In this document: positions 15,001 through 24,463 of the stretch, one piece after another
Layout: every line of letters starts with the position of its first letter
How positions within the stretch are numbered: the stretch's first letter is position 1
NCBI GenBank assembly: GCA_013286145.1
Contig: JABDGH010000012.1
Location: forward strand, 1-54,509
Reading direction: 5' to 3'
Length of the DNA stretch: 54,509 nt
From: Verrucomicrobiota bacterium
GTDB taxonomy: Bacteria > Verrucomicrobiota > Verrucomicrobiia > Methylacidiphilales > UBA1321
The notes under the pieces: generated by a model
Database searches by the model: none
What the model was told of the DNA's origin: nothing
What the model saw: only the letters and a program-made list of their open reading frames with translations
Program-made: the position numbers and the translations under genes

Positions 15001-18000
15001 CGCTCGCCTGGCCGCCCAGCTTTCCTTCGACGCCGACCTCACGCGCGACGGAAGTAACCTGATCGGCGAAAATGGCGAGCGTATCGGTCATGCTGTTGAT
15101 GGTGTCGGCCAACGCGGCGATTTCGCCCTTGGCTTCCACGGTGAGTTTTTGCTTGAGATTTCCATTCGCCACCGCGGTCACGACGAGCGCGATACCGCGC
15201 ACCTGGTTGGTCAAATTACCTGCCATCAAATTCACGTTATCGGTCAAATCTTTCCAGGTGCCTGCGACGCCTTTCACATCGGCCTGACCACCGAGTTTTC
15301 CCTCGGTACCCACTTCGCGCGCCACGCGCGTTACTTCCGATGCGAAGGAGCTGAGTTGATCGACCATGGTGTTGATGGTGTTTTTCAGCTCGAGGATTTC
15401 ACCTTTGACGTCCACGGTGATCTTCTTGGAGAGATCACCTCTCGCCACCGCCGTGGTGACCGCCGCGATGTTGCGTACCTGAGAGGTCAAATTACCGGCC
15501 ATGAAATTCACGTTATCGGTCAAATCTTTCCAGGTGCCGGCAACGCCGCGCACATCGGCCTGACCACCGAGTTTTCCCTCGGTGCCGACCTCGCGCGCCA
15601 CGCGCGTCACTTCCGAGGCGAAGGAGTTAAGCTGATCGACCATGGTGTTGATGGTGTTTTTCAGCTCGAGGATTTCGCCTTTGACGTCCACGGTGATCTT
15701 CTTGGAAAGATCGCCCTTGGCCACCGCAGTCGTCACCGCCGCGATGTTGCGCACCTGGCCGGTCAGGTTACCCGCCATCGAGTTCACGCTGTCGGTCAAA
15801 TCTTTCCATGTACCGGCAACGCCGCGCACTTCGGCCTGACCGCCGAGTTTTCCCTCGGTACCGACCTCGCGCGCCACGCGCGTCACTTCTGCTGCGAAAG
15901 AACTGAGCTGATCGACCATGGTATTGATTGTATTTTTCAGCTCGAGAATTTCGCCTTTGACGTCCACGGTGATCTTCTTGGAAAGATCACCCTTGGCCAC
16001 CGCCGTCGTCACCGCCGCGATGTTGCGTACCTGCGAAGTCAGATTGCCTGCCATGAAATTCACGTTATCGGTCAGATCTTTCCACGTTCCACCGACGCCT
16101 TTGACGTCGGCCTGGCCGCCGAGTTTTCCTTCCGTGCCCACTTCGCGGGCAACACGAGTCACTTCTGAGGCAAAGGAATTAAGCTGATCGACCATGGTGT
16201 TGATCGTGTCTTTCAACTCGAGAATTTCCCCGCGCACATCGACGGTGATTTTCTTGGAGAGATTTCCATTGGCCACCGCCGTCGTCACGTCGGCGATATT
16301 ACGCACCTGCGCGGTAAGATTACCGGCCATCGAATTCACGCTATCGGTCAAATCTTTCCAGGTGCCCGCGACGCCCTCCACTTCCGCCTGGCCACCGAGT
16401 TTTCCTTCCGTGCCCACTTCACGCGCCACGCGCGTCACTTCCGAGGCAAAGGAGTTGAGCTGATCGACCATGGTGTTGATCGTGTCTTTCAACTCGAGAA
16501 TTTCCCCGCGCACATCGACGGTAATCTTCTTGGAGAGATTTCCATTGGCCACCGCCGTCGTCACATCGGCGATATTACGCACTTGCGCGGTAAGATTACC
16601 CGCCATCGAATTCACGCTATCGGTCAAATCTTTCCAAGTTCCGGCGACGCCCTTCACGTCGGCCTGACCGCCGAGCTTTCCTTCGGTGCCCACTTCACGC
16701 GCCACGCGCGTCACTTCCGAGGCGAACGAACTCAACTGATCGACGAGCGTGTTGATCGTGTTTTTCATTTCCAGAATTTCGCCTTTGACATCGACGGTGA
16801 TCTTCTTGGACAAGTCGCCGTTGGCGATGGCGGTGGTCACAGTCGCGATGTTACGAACCTGCGCGGTAAGATTACCGGCCATCAAATTCACGTTGTCGGT
16901 CAAATCCTTCCACGTACCGGCGACACCTTTCACGTCGGCCTGACCGCCCAGCTTTCCTTCGGTACCCACTTCGCGCGCCACGCGCGTCACTTCCGAGGCG
17001 AAAGAGCGGAGTTGGTCAACCATGGTGTTGATCGTGTCCTTCAATTCGAGAATTTCTCCGCGTACATCGACGGTGATCTTCTTGGAAAGATTCCCGTTGG
17101 CCACCGCCGTCGTCACGTCGGCGATGTTACGCACCTGCGCGGTAAGATTGCCTGCCATCGAATTCACGCTATCGGTTAAATCCTTCCAGGTACCGGCGAC
17201 GCCTTTCACGTCGGCCTGACCGCCGAGTTTTCCCTCGGTGCCGACTTCGCGTGCCACGCGCGTCACTTCCGAGGCGAAGGAGCTGAGTTGATCGACCATG
17301 GTGTTGATCGTATTTTTCAGCTCAAGAATTTCACCTTTGACGTTTACGGTGATTTTCTTCGACAAGTCGCCATTCGCGACTGCGGTTGTCACTGCCGCAA
17401 TGTTACGCACCTGTCCGGTCAAATTACGCGCCATCGAATTCACGTTGTCGGTCAAATCCTTCCACGTACCGGCGACACCTTTAACCTCGGCCTGGCCGCC
17501 GAGCTTTCCTTCGGTACCCACTTCACGCGCCACGCGTGTCACTTCCGAGGCGAAGGAGCGGAGTTGATCGACCATGGTGTTGATCGTGTTTTTCAACTCG
17601 AGAATTTCGCCTTTGACGTCGACCGTGATCTTTTTGGACAAGTCGCCGTTGGCCACTGCTGTCGTCACCGTCGCGATATTACGCACCTGGCCGGTCAAAT
17701 TACCGGCCATCGAATTCACGCTATCGGTCAAATCCTTCCAGGTTCCGGCGACGCCTTTCACCTTCGCCTGGCCGCCGAGCTTTCCTTCGGTACCCACTTC
17801 GCGCGCCACGCGCGTCACTTCCGATGCGAAAGAGCTGAGCTGGTTGACCATGGTGTTGACCGTTTTTGCGGTCCGTAGAAATTCACCTTCAAGTTCACGG
17901 CCTTCGATTTCCAAGGCCATCGTCTGCGTCAGATCGCCCTTGGCCACCGCACCGATGACGCGCGCGGTTTCACTTGTCGGATGGACGAGATCGCTGATCA

Positions 18001-18361
18001 GGGCGTTAACTGACGAGATGGAATCCGACCATGAGCCGCTGACTTCGCCAATGGAGGCGCGCTGGCTGATCTTTCCTTCCTTGCCCACGACGCGGCTCAT
18101 TCGTTCCAACTCTTTCGCCATTTTTTGATTTCGCTCGACGACATCATTAAAGGCGTCGGCAATTTTTCCGGCTTTACCGTCCCAATCGACGGGAAGGCGA
18201 ACGGAGAAATCGCCCTTTTTCAGTGCCGTCAAAGCCATGAGCAATTGCGTCATGTCCATCTCGCCGGAGTCGTGCTTAATCACGCGGGAACTTTTTTTCA
18301 ACATCCTGGAAAGCAACGGTTCTTTCGTTTCGACAACATGTCCGACGCCATTTTTTTTCAT
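12008..18361 (-). CDS. giant poly-HAMP hybrid histidine kinase
   Basis: 2117 residues, no membrane segment visible. Order: a divergent HAMP pair (about 38-180); eleven 92-residue HAMP-type units (about 191-1202), each carrying EGKLGGQA...[10 protein letters not shown] and [12 protein letters not shown]-like blocks; a GAF domain (about 1210-1370); a coiled coil; HisKA with His1444 in [13 protein letters not shown]; HATPase ([29 protein letters not shown]); and three receivers. REC1 has [15 protein letters not shown]2 is weakened ([14 protein letters not shown], lacking a clean Lys). REC3 (1997-2117) is canonical with Asp2048 in [13 protein letters not shown]. The plan matches soluble group III (NIK1-type) hybrid kinases, which respond to osmotic or cell-wall stress in fungi and carry about five or six such units, so eleven is unusually many. 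Signal unknown here. Confidence 0.93.
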   Translation of the reverse strand: MKKNGVGHVVETKEPLLSRMLKKSSRVIKHDSGEMDMTQLLMALTALKKGDFSVRLPVDWDGKAGKIADAFNDVVERNQKMAKELERMSRVVGKEGKISQRASIGEVSGSWSDSISSVNALISDLVHPTSETARVIGAVAKGDLTQTMALEIEGRELEGEFLRTAKTVNTMVNQLSSFASEVTRVAREVGTEGKLGGQAKVKGVAGTWKDLTDSVNSMAGNLTGQVRNIATVTTAVANGDLSKKITVDVKGEILELKNTINTMVDQLRSFASEVTRVAREVGTEGKLGGQAEVKGVAGTWKDLTDNVNSMARNLTGQVRNIAAVTTAVANGDLSKKITVNVKGEILELKNTINTMVDQLSSFASEVTRVAREVGTEGKLGGQADVKGVAGTWKDLTDSVNSMAGNLTAQVRNIADVTTAVANGNLSKKITVDVRGEILELKDTINTMVDQLRSFASEVTRVAREVGTEGKLGGQADVKGVAGTWKDLTDNVNLMAGNLTAQVRNIATVTTAIANGDLSKKITVDVKGEILEMKNTINTLVDQLSSFASEVTRVAREVGTEGKLGGQADVKGVAGTWKDLTDSVNSMAGNLTAQVRNIADVTTAVANGNLSKKITVDVRGEILELKDTINTMVDQLNSFASEVTRVAREVGTEGKLGGQAEVEGVAGTWKDLTDSVNSMAGNLTAQVRNIADVTTAVANGNLSKKITVDVRGEILELKDTINTMVDQLNSFASEVTRVAREVGTEGKLGGQADVKGVGGTWKDLTDNVNFMAGNLTSQVRNIAAVTTAVAKGDLSKKITVDVKGEILELKNTINTMVDQLSSFAAEVTRVAREVGTEGKLGGQAEVRGVAGTWKDLTDSVNSMAGNLTGQVRNIAAVTTAVAKGDLSKKITVDVKGEILELKNTINTMVDQLNSFASEVTRVAREVGTEGKLGGQADVRGVAGTWKDLTDNVNFMAGNLTSQVRNIAAVTTAVARGDLSKKITVDVKGEILELKNTINTMVDQLSSFASEVTRVAREVGTEGKLGGQADVKGVAGTWKDLTDNVNLMAGNLTNQVRGIALVVTAVANGNLKQKLTVEAKGEIAALADTINSMTDTLAIFADQVTSVAREVGVEGKLGGQASVPGAAGTWKDLTDNVNQLAANLTTQVRAIAEVATAVTKGDLTRSITVEALGEVAALKDNINEMIRNLKDTTLKNSEQDWLKTNLAKFSRMLQGQKDLLTVGKLILSELAPVVSAQQGVFYTIDAAKDEGGDEPYLKLLASYAHRERKNVDNTFKLGEGLVGQCAVEKEKIVITNAPKNYMTISSGLGKASPVNILVLPVVFEGQVKGVMELASFDRFSPTHHAFLDQLTESIGIVFNTIEANTRTEDLLKQSQSLAKELQSQQLELQQTNQQLGEKAKLLADQNVEVERKNTEVEQARQALEEKAKQLALTSKYKSEFLANMSHELRTPLNSLLILSDDLSKNKDQNLSAKQVEFAKTIHAAGNDLLALINDILDLSKIESGTVMVDVGEVTLRELQDYVERGFRHFADSKKLDFEVIRSTNLPKTIQTDAKRLQQILKNLLSNAFKFTESGKVSLTINSARDGWNPENETLNRAKSVLVFSVSDTGIGISSDKQHIIFEAFQQADGSTSRKYGGTGLGLAISREITRLLGGEIRLFSVPGEGSTFTLFLPQNYVPVKPAKRQAQLPSNQTRTAIPIELEIPVTSFELEPPGAPEMDDDADNIGPDDRVLMIVENDASFAQLLLEMAHESGFKALISPRGADALAIASERKIDAITLDINLHDIDGWRILARLKDDINTRHIPAYIITTEEAQARGLRLGALGVLNKPLKSREELKEVFARIDTMTKPHAKYLLISSSDDEQRDHLAKLLRDDNIEISGASTSEETLSKLRDRPFAAVIVSPDLADMSGLDLIEEIKKDPHLCATPVIAFVPKNLAKKEDAHLKRLGQSMNLKEVHSEERLLDECALFLHQEIDKLPETKREIIHRLYQAETVLKGKKILIVDDDIRNIFAMTSLLERYEMQIYSAETGTIALDQLQATPEIDAVLMDIMMPDMDGYDTMRAIRKFQKFRSLPMIAVTAKAMKGDREKCIEAGASDYIAKPVDSAELLSMLRLWLHR
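14756..17791 (-). repeat. eleven tandem 276-bp HAMP-encoding repeats
   Basis: Within the giant kinase gene the same 276-base unit (92 codons) recurs eleven times without gaps. Ten units begin TEGKLGGQ and the eleventh, the most C-terminal, begins VEGKLGGQ and is the most diverged. Units around 16194 and 16470 differ by only a few bases, which points to recent duplication or gene conversion. Such an array is open to copy-number change by recombination and is hard to assemble from short reads. Confidence 0.95.
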
Positions 18362-18685
18362 AAGTTTATTTTTTCTCCATGACTACGTATAAATCCGGAA
18401 TCTTGTTCCATATTGAGACAAGATATGTGGTCTTCCGAATCTCATATTAGTGCCAGTGAAAATCGAGTGCTTGCCATCGGAATGTGATGGCTCTTTGCGC
18501 AAATTAAGGGTCTCGGCGAAGGGCCGTATTCCATAAAATCAACATGTAGTCCATTCATGAAACTTTGTCAAAAAGGCCCATCGTTTTTCTTAAAATTATG
18601 TGCCTTGAAGTCCCACGCATGAGATACCTAGGCCGTTTTAAGGTCTAACCTCGAAATGCGATTGAACCCCTTTAAAAATCAATTC

Positions 18686-18700
18686 GCATTGTGCATGCCA
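18686..18700 (-). promoter_or_regulatory. sigma-54 promoter, probably for giant kinase
   Basis: Minus-strand TGGCATGCACAATGC has GG-N10-GC spacing, a TGGCAT -24 box and an ATGC -12 box like several others here. Predicted start about 18674, which gives a 313-base leader to the kinase ATG at 18361. Confidence 0.5.
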
Positions 18701-18732
18701 TACGGAGCAAAAGTTGAATACTCTCTGATATA

Positions 18733-18748
18733 GATGCACTTACAAAAG
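18733..18748 (+). promoter_or_regulatory. UAS-like element GATGCACTTACAAAAG
   Basis: It lies 59-74 bases upstream of the start predicted from the promoter at 18686-18700 and resembles the CAATGACTTACAAATTG element at 4478. Confidence 0.4.
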
Positions 18749-18976
18749 AACTTCTCTTTTTGGCCAATTTATTTAAGTGCGAATTGCGATAAATGAGTCC
18801 TTTTGCAATGCAAGTTGCAATCCAGTCTGTGCCACAAGTCGCTCGCATCCCTTCTTCCTGTCTTCCTGTGCTCAGACTCGCTGATTTGGTTATTTATGTT
18901 GTGGACTTTTTGTCGCGCAAAGTGCCGAAATGGCATTAGCTCCTCCATGCAAATCGCTGCGTCATCAGCGAACAGA

Positions 18977-18990
18977 AATAAGCTAACTTG
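18977..18990 (-). promoter_or_regulatory. UAS-like element, divergent
   Basis: AATAAGCTAACTTG on the plus strand; its complement CAAGTTAGCTTATT resembles the CAATAGCTTATA element at 27055-27066. It lies 61-74 bases upstream of the start predicted from the promoter at 19025-19039. Confidence 0.3.
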
Positions 18991-19024
18991 TTGATGAAGA
19001 AGGAGCCTGATTTTTAATACGTAG

Positions 19025-19039
19025 TGGCACGATCCATGC
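19025..19039 (+). promoter_or_regulatory. sigma-54 promoter for the 62-residue gene
   Basis: TGGCACGATCCATGC matches TGGCACG-N4-TTGC except for one base in the -12 box, with exact GG-N10-GC spacing. Predicted start about 19051, 16 bases before ATG 19067. Confidence 0.65.
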
Positions 19040-19066
19040 GCAGTGAAGTCAAAAACTTAATCGCTC

Positions 19067-19255
19067 ATGAAAACGACCATCTCCAAAAAAACTTTAGTCA
19101 GCCTCAAGAAGCAAAAGCCCATGACCTTTGGTGAATTAATCGCATCCACCTATCAGTCCTGCGGTAAGCGGTCAGCCCGGAAAATCCTGCAAGCAGCCAT
19201 CAATTCGGAGATCATTACCCTTGGGCGCCGCCACCAGCATTATGTGATCGGCTGA
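19067..19255 (+). CDS. small basic protein, unknown
   Basis: 62 residues, strongly basic at the N-terminus (MKTTISKKTLVSLKKQKPMT). The middle (FGELIASTYQSCGKRSARKI, then LQAAINSEIITL) looks like two helices, and the end GRRHQHYVIG is a basic strand. It could be a small nucleic-acid-binding protein, but no known family is evident. A sigma-54-like promoter sits at the right distance upstream and supports that this is a real, regulated gene. It stands alone on the plus strand, convergent with the receiver-kinase at 19308. Confidence 0.6.
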   Translation: MKTTISKKTLVSLKKQKPMTFGELIASTYQSCGKRSARKILQAAINSEIITLGRRHQHYVIG

Positions 19256-19307
19256 AGGACGTGGATGTGCTTTTGGCCGCGTCTAGCGTGGCAGGCACAC
19301 GGGAGGG

Positions 19308-20504
19308 TTATTCGTGACTTAACCCGTCCATTGGCTGAAAGGGCGGGATCCTTTTGATTTTTTCATCGGCTACTTTTGTTCCCCTGGGAAGTGGGAAGAA
19401 GAGCGAAACGGTAGTCCCTTTGCCAACTTTGGAGGCGATGTCGATAAGACCATTGTGGACTTGCATGAGGCCAAAGACTACGGAGAGTCCCAGGCCTGTC
19501 CCCCTTTGAAGAGGCTTCGTCGTAAAAAAGGGCTCGAAAGCATGCATTCGGGTTGTTTCATCCATGCCGTTACCGTCGTCGGATACTTTCAGGCAAAGGT
19601 AGAGCGCGTCGTCGTCCAATTGGCAACCTTGGTGAAACGACGGATCAAAACGAATCACCTCGGCGGAAATGGTGATGCATCCTCCTTCCGTTATCGAATC
19701 CCTGGCATTAATGATGAGGTTGGTCAGCATGCGATCCACCTGGCCCGGGTCGGCAAAAATGGGAGGGAGGTCTTTGTCAGCCTGAATGTCGAATTTGACG
19801 CCTGTCGCCAACCAGGGCTTGTGCCCTTCGGTCACTTTTTCGATCAACTTGGGAATGTTGATTGAAGCAAAATAAGCCTCAGTTTTACGGGCGAAGACCA
19901 GAAGTTCCTTCATCCGTTCCGATCCGCGATCGGTTGCCTTGTCGATCTGTTCTGCAATCTTGGCGATTTGCTCCGGATTAGCCTTCTCTATGGAGAGAAG
20001 GGCCACCTGCGATTTGATTACCTGTAACAGGTTATTGAAATCGTGAGAGATGCCAGTGGCAAGCCGACCGACCGCTTCAAGTCGACGTAACTGGGAAAGC
20101 CGCGCCTTCATGGCACGGAGCATGGATCGCTCGTTGGTTTCCGCCATGGCACGGCGAACGGCGGGGACGAGGCGGGACATCCGGTCTTTCAGCACATAAT
20201 CGGTGGCTCCCTCCTGCAACGACTTGATCGCTGTTTCCTCGCCAATGGTTCCGGAGACAAAAATAAACGGGAGCTGCGGTTTCATGCTGCTCGCAATTTC
20301 CAAGGCTTGAAATCCATCAAACTCCGGGAGGGCGCAGTCCGAGAGAATGAGATCGCAGTGAGAGTGCTCCAATTCCTTGAATAACTCGTCGCGGGTCTCG
20401 ACCCGGCGGATTTCACAGTCCACTCCTCCTTTTCGCAGCGTCCGTTGGATAAATTCCGTGTCATCAGCGGAGTCTTCGATATGTAGAATTTGCAGTGATT
20501 TCAT
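19308..20504 (-). CDS. receiver-histidine kinase (NtrB-like core)
   Basis: 398 residues, soluble. Receiver about 4-125: ILHIEDSADDTEFIQRTLRK, phosphoacceptor Asp56 in LILSDCALPEFDGF, FVSGT, and the Lys in YVLKDRM. HisKA with His154 in GISHDFNNLLQVIKS, the phosphate-accepting motif of the NtrB-like HisKA group, and HATPase with LIINARDS, VSDDGNGMD, FEPFFTTK and GTGLGLSVVFGL. Such REC-HK proteins take phosphate from one relay and pass it to another regulator. Neighbours are on both strands with clear gaps; no sigma-54-like promoter is visible in the 73 bases before it. Confidence 0.93.
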   Translation of the reverse strand: MKSLQILHIEDSADDTEFIQRTLRKGGVDCEIRRVETRDELFKELEHSHCDLILSDCALPEFDGFQALEIASSMKPQLPFIFVSGTIGEETAIKSLQEGATDYVLKDRMSRLVPAVRRAMAETNERSMLRAMKARLSQLRRLEAVGRLATGISHDFNNLLQVIKSQVALLSIEKANPEQIAKIAEQIDKATDRGSERMKELLVFARKTEAYFASINIPKLIEKVTEGHKPWLATGVKFDIQADKDLPPIFADPGQVDRMLTNLIINARDSITEGGCITISAEVIRFDPSFHQGCQLDDDALYLCLKVSDDGNGMDETTRMHAFEPFFTTKPLQRGTGLGLSVVFGLMQVHNGLIDIASKVGKGTTVSLFFPLPRGTKVADEKIKRIPPFQPMDGLSHE

Positions 20505-20577
20505 GTAGGTACGCTTTCTGAAAGCAAGTTTGAGGTGTTACGAAACAAGGCTTATATCGGCAATGAGTCGTGCCGTA

Positions 20578-20859
20578 TTATTGACCGAAGTGACCCCGCT
20601 TTTCCTTGACCAGGTTGTTTTTGAAAACGATGACGACCTCGCTTGTGTTGTTGTGATATGTGTAGGTCGTTTGTGTTCCACCAACGATCGGGATGGGTTC
20701 TTCCGTGGATTCGGAGGGCGCACCCATGATGTTGCGCACTTCCGTTTGCGACATGTCATCGTGGATTTTATTGAGATTATCCTGATTAAGGGTCAGGGGA
20801 GAACCTCCGCCGCAACTCATTAAAAGAAGTGAAAGTGCTGCGCATAAAACATATTTCAT
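20578..20859 (-). CDS. DUF3862/BamE-like small lipoprotein
   Basis: 93 residues. Signal with lipobox LMSC gives a lipidated Cys16. The mature part follows the DUF3862/SmpA-OmlA pattern: LTLNQDNLNKIHDDMSQTEV, MGAPSESTE, GGTQTTYTYHN, VVIVFKNNLVKEKRGHFGQ. BamE-fold proteins are usually periplasmic partners of envelope assembly machines; whether this one is cannot be read from the sequence. A sigma-54-like promoter at 20911-20925 predicts a 40-base leader, so this fits the envelope-stress set. Confidence 0.8.
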   Translation of the reverse strand: MKYVLCAALSLLLMSCGGGSPLTLNQDNLNKIHDDMSQTEVRNIMGAPSESTEEPIPIVGGTQTTYTYHNNTSEVVIVFKNNLVKEKRGHFGQ

Positions 20860-20910
20860 AAAAACCTTTCTCTATATTGTTTTACTGAACAATCTTCTGC
20901 TCTGATGGTT

Positions 20911-20925
20911 GCATTAGACATGCCA
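20911..20925 (-). promoter_or_regulatory. sigma-54 promoter for DUF3862 lipoprotein
   Basis: Minus-strand TGGCATGTCTAATGC, GG-N10-GC. Predicted start about 20899. Confidence 0.6.
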
Positions 20926-20953
20926 AGATTTTCGAGCGGACGCAACCACTTGA

Positions 20954-20966
20954 TTGCAAGTCGATT
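20954..20966 (-). promoter_or_regulatory. UAS-like element AATCGACTTGCAA
   Basis: It lies 55-67 bases upstream of the start predicted from 20911-20925. It differs from AATGACTTACAA by one inserted base and one change. Confidence 0.35.
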
Positions 20967-21057
20967 ATAAAATTGGATTTAGTGAAGCGGAAATGCCTTT
21001 AAAGCGTTTTGCACGATTCAAAAGACAGGTCATGCGCGATGCCTGAGGAGAGGCCGC

Positions 21058-22893
21058 TCAAGACTGCGGTTCGGTGATAAAGGGCAGCATGAAGAAAAAC
21101 TCGCTGCCTTGGTCGACTTGACTGATCACTCCGATTTCACCCTGGTGAGCGATGACTATTTCCCGCGCGATGGATAGGCCAAGCCCCGCACCACTCTTCT
21201 GAGTGCCTGGAACGCGGTAAAAGCGATCAAAGATATGTTCCTGATGCTCCGGGGAAATTCCGGGCCCTTGATCCTTGACCGAAAAGCGGACGCTCGGTTT
21301 GCCATCGCGGGTTTGTCCTAATTCTGCCCGGACAAAAAGCGTGGAGCCCTTGGGAGAATACTTGATGGCGTTGATAATGAGATTGGCAAAGACATAAGTA
21401 ATCCGTTGCTGGTCGATGTGGACTTTCGGCAAACCGGGTGCGATATCCGTCTTGAGAATAATTTCGGCGGTATGCGCAACCTCACGGGTTTCTCGCACGG
21501 CGGTTTCGACCAGATCAGCCGCAGGAACCTGAACCAATTCCAACAGCGAGGGGCCATGCTCAAGCTTGGCCAGGTCCAGCAAATCGTTGAGTGTCTTGAG
21601 AAGGCGATCTGCGTCCTCTCTCGCCGTGAAAACGAGGTCGGCTTGCTTTTCATTCAACGATCCCACTGTCCTTTCATGGAGGAGATAGAGGGCCATGCGC
21701 ACACTGGTGAGTGGCGTCTTGAGTTCGTGACTGACGGTGGCTATGAGGTTGCTTTTCACGTCATCGAGCAGAAGCATCTTGGTGATGTCTTCCAGTATGA
21801 CGGCCACACCGAATACTTCCCGGTTATCATCGCGCAGCAGGACGATGCGGGGCAGGAAATAGCGATCCTGGCCGGAGAGATGAAACTTAAGCGCGTCCTT
21901 GAAAAGCGTGGGCAGGTAATCCTGGCCGGTGGCGCGGACGTGCTCGACTTTTTCGTCAACCGCCTTTGGTAGTCGTGAAACGCCGGAGAAGAGAAGTTTC
22001 ACGGCCAATTGATCGGCCTCAGGATTACGAAACTCCACTTCGCCCTGAGCATTCAAAACAAAAATCGGATCAGGAAAAGAAGCCAGCGTGGAACGAATCG
22101 TCATGTTCAATCGGACCAATTCGACTGATGTGCTGGCCCGATATTGGCGAAGTTGAGCCGCCATCTGATTGAAAGAAGTGGCCAGTATGCCCAACTCATC
22201 CTTGGACAATACCGGCACCTGTTGATCGAGATTGCCATGTCCGACTTGCTGAATGGAGCTGGTCAGTGAAGCGAGTGGGTTAAGCAGACCGCTGCTTAAT
22301 CGCACCGAGGCATAAATAGCCACGACAGTGGCTGCAATCATCAGGAGAATGAGTGAGCGAACTGTGCGATTGATCTCATCGGAAGCATCCTGATCCCCTG
22401 CGCCAAGGCCCATCTCATGCGCCTTGGCAAGTTGATCCACCCAATCGAGTAGTTGTTCGGTGTTCTGTCCCAATTTGCCTGCGGTTGTGTGCCAGGCCGG
22501 GTCGAGTTGATTGGTCGATTGTAAAAAAACGCGCGCCCTGGCATCGTAATCCTTGTAGGAACTCGTCAGCTTTGTAATGAGGGTTTTTTCATCGGGAGTG
22601 ACCATGGTGCGGGAATTTTCTTCGTCCAGGGCCTTCCGAAAATTTTTGGACGCCTCAGTAAAAACATTCCGGCTCCCATCACGATCCCCCGTTACCAGGG
22701 AAAGCAATGCCCCGGTCATGGCTGCGCCACTGCGTTTCATTTGTTTGAGTCGTTGCCCGGTCTGGTCGTTATCCCGGCTGATGGTTTGAATGCGATGGCC
22801 CAATTCGCCGCATCGGTTGATGGAATAGAGTCCCATTGACAGAAGGATAACCATCAGGCACATCAACCCGAGGCGGAGGCGTGTGCGGAGCAT
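21058..22893 (-). CDS. KinB-like membrane sensor histidine kinase
   Basis: 611 residues. Membrane helix about 9-27, a helical periplasmic sensor about 28-175, second helix about 180-200, HAMP about 203-255 (NPLASLTSSIQQVGHGNLDQ), PAS-type segment about 265-375 (LASFPDPIFVLNAQGEVEFR), HisKA with His389 in TVSHELKTPLTSVRMAL, HATPase with NLIINAIKYS, VKDQGPGIS and GAGLGLSIAREI. Order and flavour match the KinB family, which in Pseudomonas controls AlgB phosphorylation and mainly acts as a phosphatase. The adjacent upstream gene codes for an AlgB-like regulator (gap 24 bases), so the two almost certainly form one two-component system. The orthology is by similarity and gene order. Confidence 0.9.
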   Translation of the reverse strand: MLRTRLRLGLMCLMVILLSMGLYSINRCGELGHRIQTISRDNDQTGQRLKQMKRSGAAMTGALLSLVTGDRDGSRNVFTEASKNFRKALDEENSRTMVTPDEKTLITKLTSSYKDYDARARVFLQSTNQLDPAWHTTAGKLGQNTEQLLDWVDQLAKAHEMGLGAGDQDASDEINRTVRSLILLMIAATVVAIYASVRLSSGLLNPLASLTSSIQQVGHGNLDQQVPVLSKDELGILATSFNQMAAQLRQYRASTSVELVRLNMTIRSTLASFPDPIFVLNAQGEVEFRNPEADQLAVKLLFSGVSRLPKAVDEKVEHVRATGQDYLPTLFKDALKFHLSGQDRYFLPRIVLLRDDNREVFGVAVILEDITKMLLLDDVKSNLIATVSHELKTPLTSVRMALYLLHERTVGSLNEKQADLVFTAREDADRLLKTLNDLLDLAKLEHGPSLLELVQVPAADLVETAVRETREVAHTAEIILKTDIAPGLPKVHIDQQRITYVFANLIINAIKYSPKGSTLFVRAELGQTRDGKPSVRFSVKDQGPGISPEHQEHIFDRFYRVPGTQKSGAGLGLSIAREIVIAHQGEIGVISQVDQGSEFFFMLPFITEPQS

Positions 22894-22917
22894 AATGAGC
22901 CTTTGAGGGGTTACCCT

Positions 22918-24294
22918 CTATGATGTTGAAGCAGTCGCAAGGGAAGGCGCGGTCTGTTCGGTTAGTTCCGCGTAACGTTTGCGCTTGCGATAAAGGGTCG
23001 CGGGGTCGATTCCAAGAATTTGAGCGGCTTCCTCCATATTGCTGGCGATCTCAATGATGCGCAGGATATGTTCCCGTTCAAGTTCTTCCAAGCTGACGCG
23101 ATTGCCAATGATGGCGCCGGAGGGCTGTGCGCCGCGCAGGTTATCGGGAAAATCATTCACGTCGATTTTATCGCCTGAAGCAAGAATCACCGCCCGCTCG
23201 ATCACATTGCGCAGTTCCCGCAAATTACCGGGCCAGGGATAGCGTTGGATCGCGGCCATCGCCGCAGAGGTAAAGTCTTTGATCGGGCGAGGGCTCTGCC
23301 GGGAAAACATCTTCAAGTGTTGTTGCGCCAGGAAGGGAATATCAAGGGTGCGCTGACGCAAAGGCGGCAGCTCAATGGTGATCACATTCAGGCGATAATA
23401 GAGATCCTCGCGAAACTTCCCCTCCTTAACCAAGTCCTCCAACCGGCGGTTGGTGGCGGCGATCACGCGGACATCGGCCCGGCGTGGCTTGGAATCACCG
23501 ACTCGCTCGTACTCGCGTTCCTGTAACAGGCGCAAAAGTTTCGGCTGGATCTCCAGGGGAAGTTCGCCGATCTCGTCCAGAAAGAGCGTGCCGCCTTCGG
23601 CTGCCTTCACTTTGCCCCAGGTTTCGCCAACGGCTCCGGTAAAGGCTCCGCGAACATGCCCGAAGAGTTCGCTTTCCAGAAGTTCCCGCGAAAGGCTGGG
23701 GCAGGCAACCGTGACGAACGCTTTTTCGCGTCGGGTGCTATTGCGATGCAGGGAGCGGGCGAGGAGGCTCTTGCCGGTACCGCTTTCTCCCAGGAGTAGA
23801 ATGGTCGCAGCGGAGGCGGCGGCTTTCGTGGCCGTTTCAAAAAGTTTCTGGATGAGCGGTTCCTTCGTCTCAAATTCGGCCAGGGTTTCGCTGGTGGCCA
23901 GCATCGATTCCAGTTCCACCACTCGATTTTCGAGACGTTGATTATTTTCAATCCTGGCCAGCGCCTGGCGGACTTGTTCGGGTGTAAACGGCTTGGCGAT
24001 GTAATCCACCGCGCCGCGCCGCATGGCCTCCACTGCCGTGTCGATCGAGGTATAGGCAGTAAAGACGATAACATTCAACTTCGGTTCCTGGGACAGAAGC
24101 CTCGGAAGCAAGTCCAGGCCATTTTCGCCGCCGAGTCGAAGATCAAGAAAGGCGGCGTCGAAGCTGCTTTTCTTCAACAGACTCATAGCTTCCGTACTGT
24201 TTTCAGCCTGCTCGCTTTCATGCCCGAGAGCGTCAAGCGTGAGCATGGTTGTTTTGCGGATGGGTGCTTCGTCGTCAATCACCAGGATATGCAT
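22918..24294 (-). CDS. AlgB-like NtrC-family sigma-54 activator
   Basis: 458 residues. Receiver about 1-120 ([14 protein letters not shown], phosphoacceptor Asp51 in [28 protein letters not shown]). The AAA+ sigma-54 domain is about 150-375 with Walker A GESGTGKS, the sigma-54-contacting loop GAFTGA at residues 216-221, Walker [18 protein letters not shown], arginine fingers in [11 protein letters not shown], and [18 protein letters not shown]-terminal Fis-type helix-turn-helix is about 405-445 ([20 protein letters not shown]). All parts needed to activate RpoN promoters are present. It is the only such activator in the window and sits among at least a dozen sigma-54-like promoters, so I propose it as their regulator. 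It has no sigma-54 site of its own nearby. Confidence 0.94.
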   Translation of the reverse strand: MHILVIDDEAPIRKTTMLTLDALGHESEQAENSTEAMSLLKKSSFDAAFLDLRLGGENGLDLLPRLLSQEPKLNVIVFTAYTSIDTAVEAMRRGAVDYIAKPFTPEQVRQALARIENNQRLENRVVELESMLATSETLAEFETKEPLIQKLFETATKAAASAATILLLGESGTGKSLLARSLHRNSTRREKAFVTVACPSLSRELLESELFGHVRGAFTGAVGETWGKVKAAEGGTLFLDEIGELPLEIQPKLLRLLQEREYERVGDSKPRRADVRVIAATNRRLEDLVKEGKFREDLYYRLNVITIELPPLRQRTLDIPFLAQQHLKMFSRQSPRPIKDFTSAAMAAIQRYPWPGNLRELRNVIERAVILASGDKIDVNDFPDNLRGAQPSGAIIGNRVSLEELEREHILRIIEIASNMEEAAQILGIDPATLYRKRKRYAELTEQTAPSLATASTS

Positions 24295-24463
24295 ATTTGT
24301 AGATAGTGAGGTTGATCAGTAAACAGCCGCCACGGAAGAATCCGTTGCCGCATGGATGATCATATCCATGTTCATTGTGCTTGGTTGGGCTGCTTGCTGC
24401 GCTTGTTGCATGGGTTGGTTTTGTATGTTTGAGCTTTTAATGGGACTGGAAGCTGCCGGATTT

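Larger units (their letters stand above)
18362..19066. other. 705-base intergenic region with two sigma-54 sites
   Basis: No convincing gene on either strand; the best frames are short and lack start signals. It holds a minus-strand sigma-54-like promoter (18686-18700) 313 bases before the giant kinase, its UAS-like element (18733-18748), and a plus-strand sigma-54-like promoter (19025-19039) before the 62-residue gene. The long leader before the kinase could contain a regulatory RNA, but I see no specific structure. Confidence 0.5.

Noticed and set aside
15149-16168. 339-codon open frame on the plus strand, antisense to the giant kinase
   Set aside because: It is periodic with the 276-base HAMP repeat and reads as the complement of the kinase codons; similar frames occur in every unit. 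Its His-rich composition is an artefact of the opposite strand.
24317-24412. 31-codon minus-strand ORF (MQQAQQAAQPSTMN...) before the AlgB-like gene
   Set aside because: No ribosome site and low-complexity composition; not distinguishable from chance.
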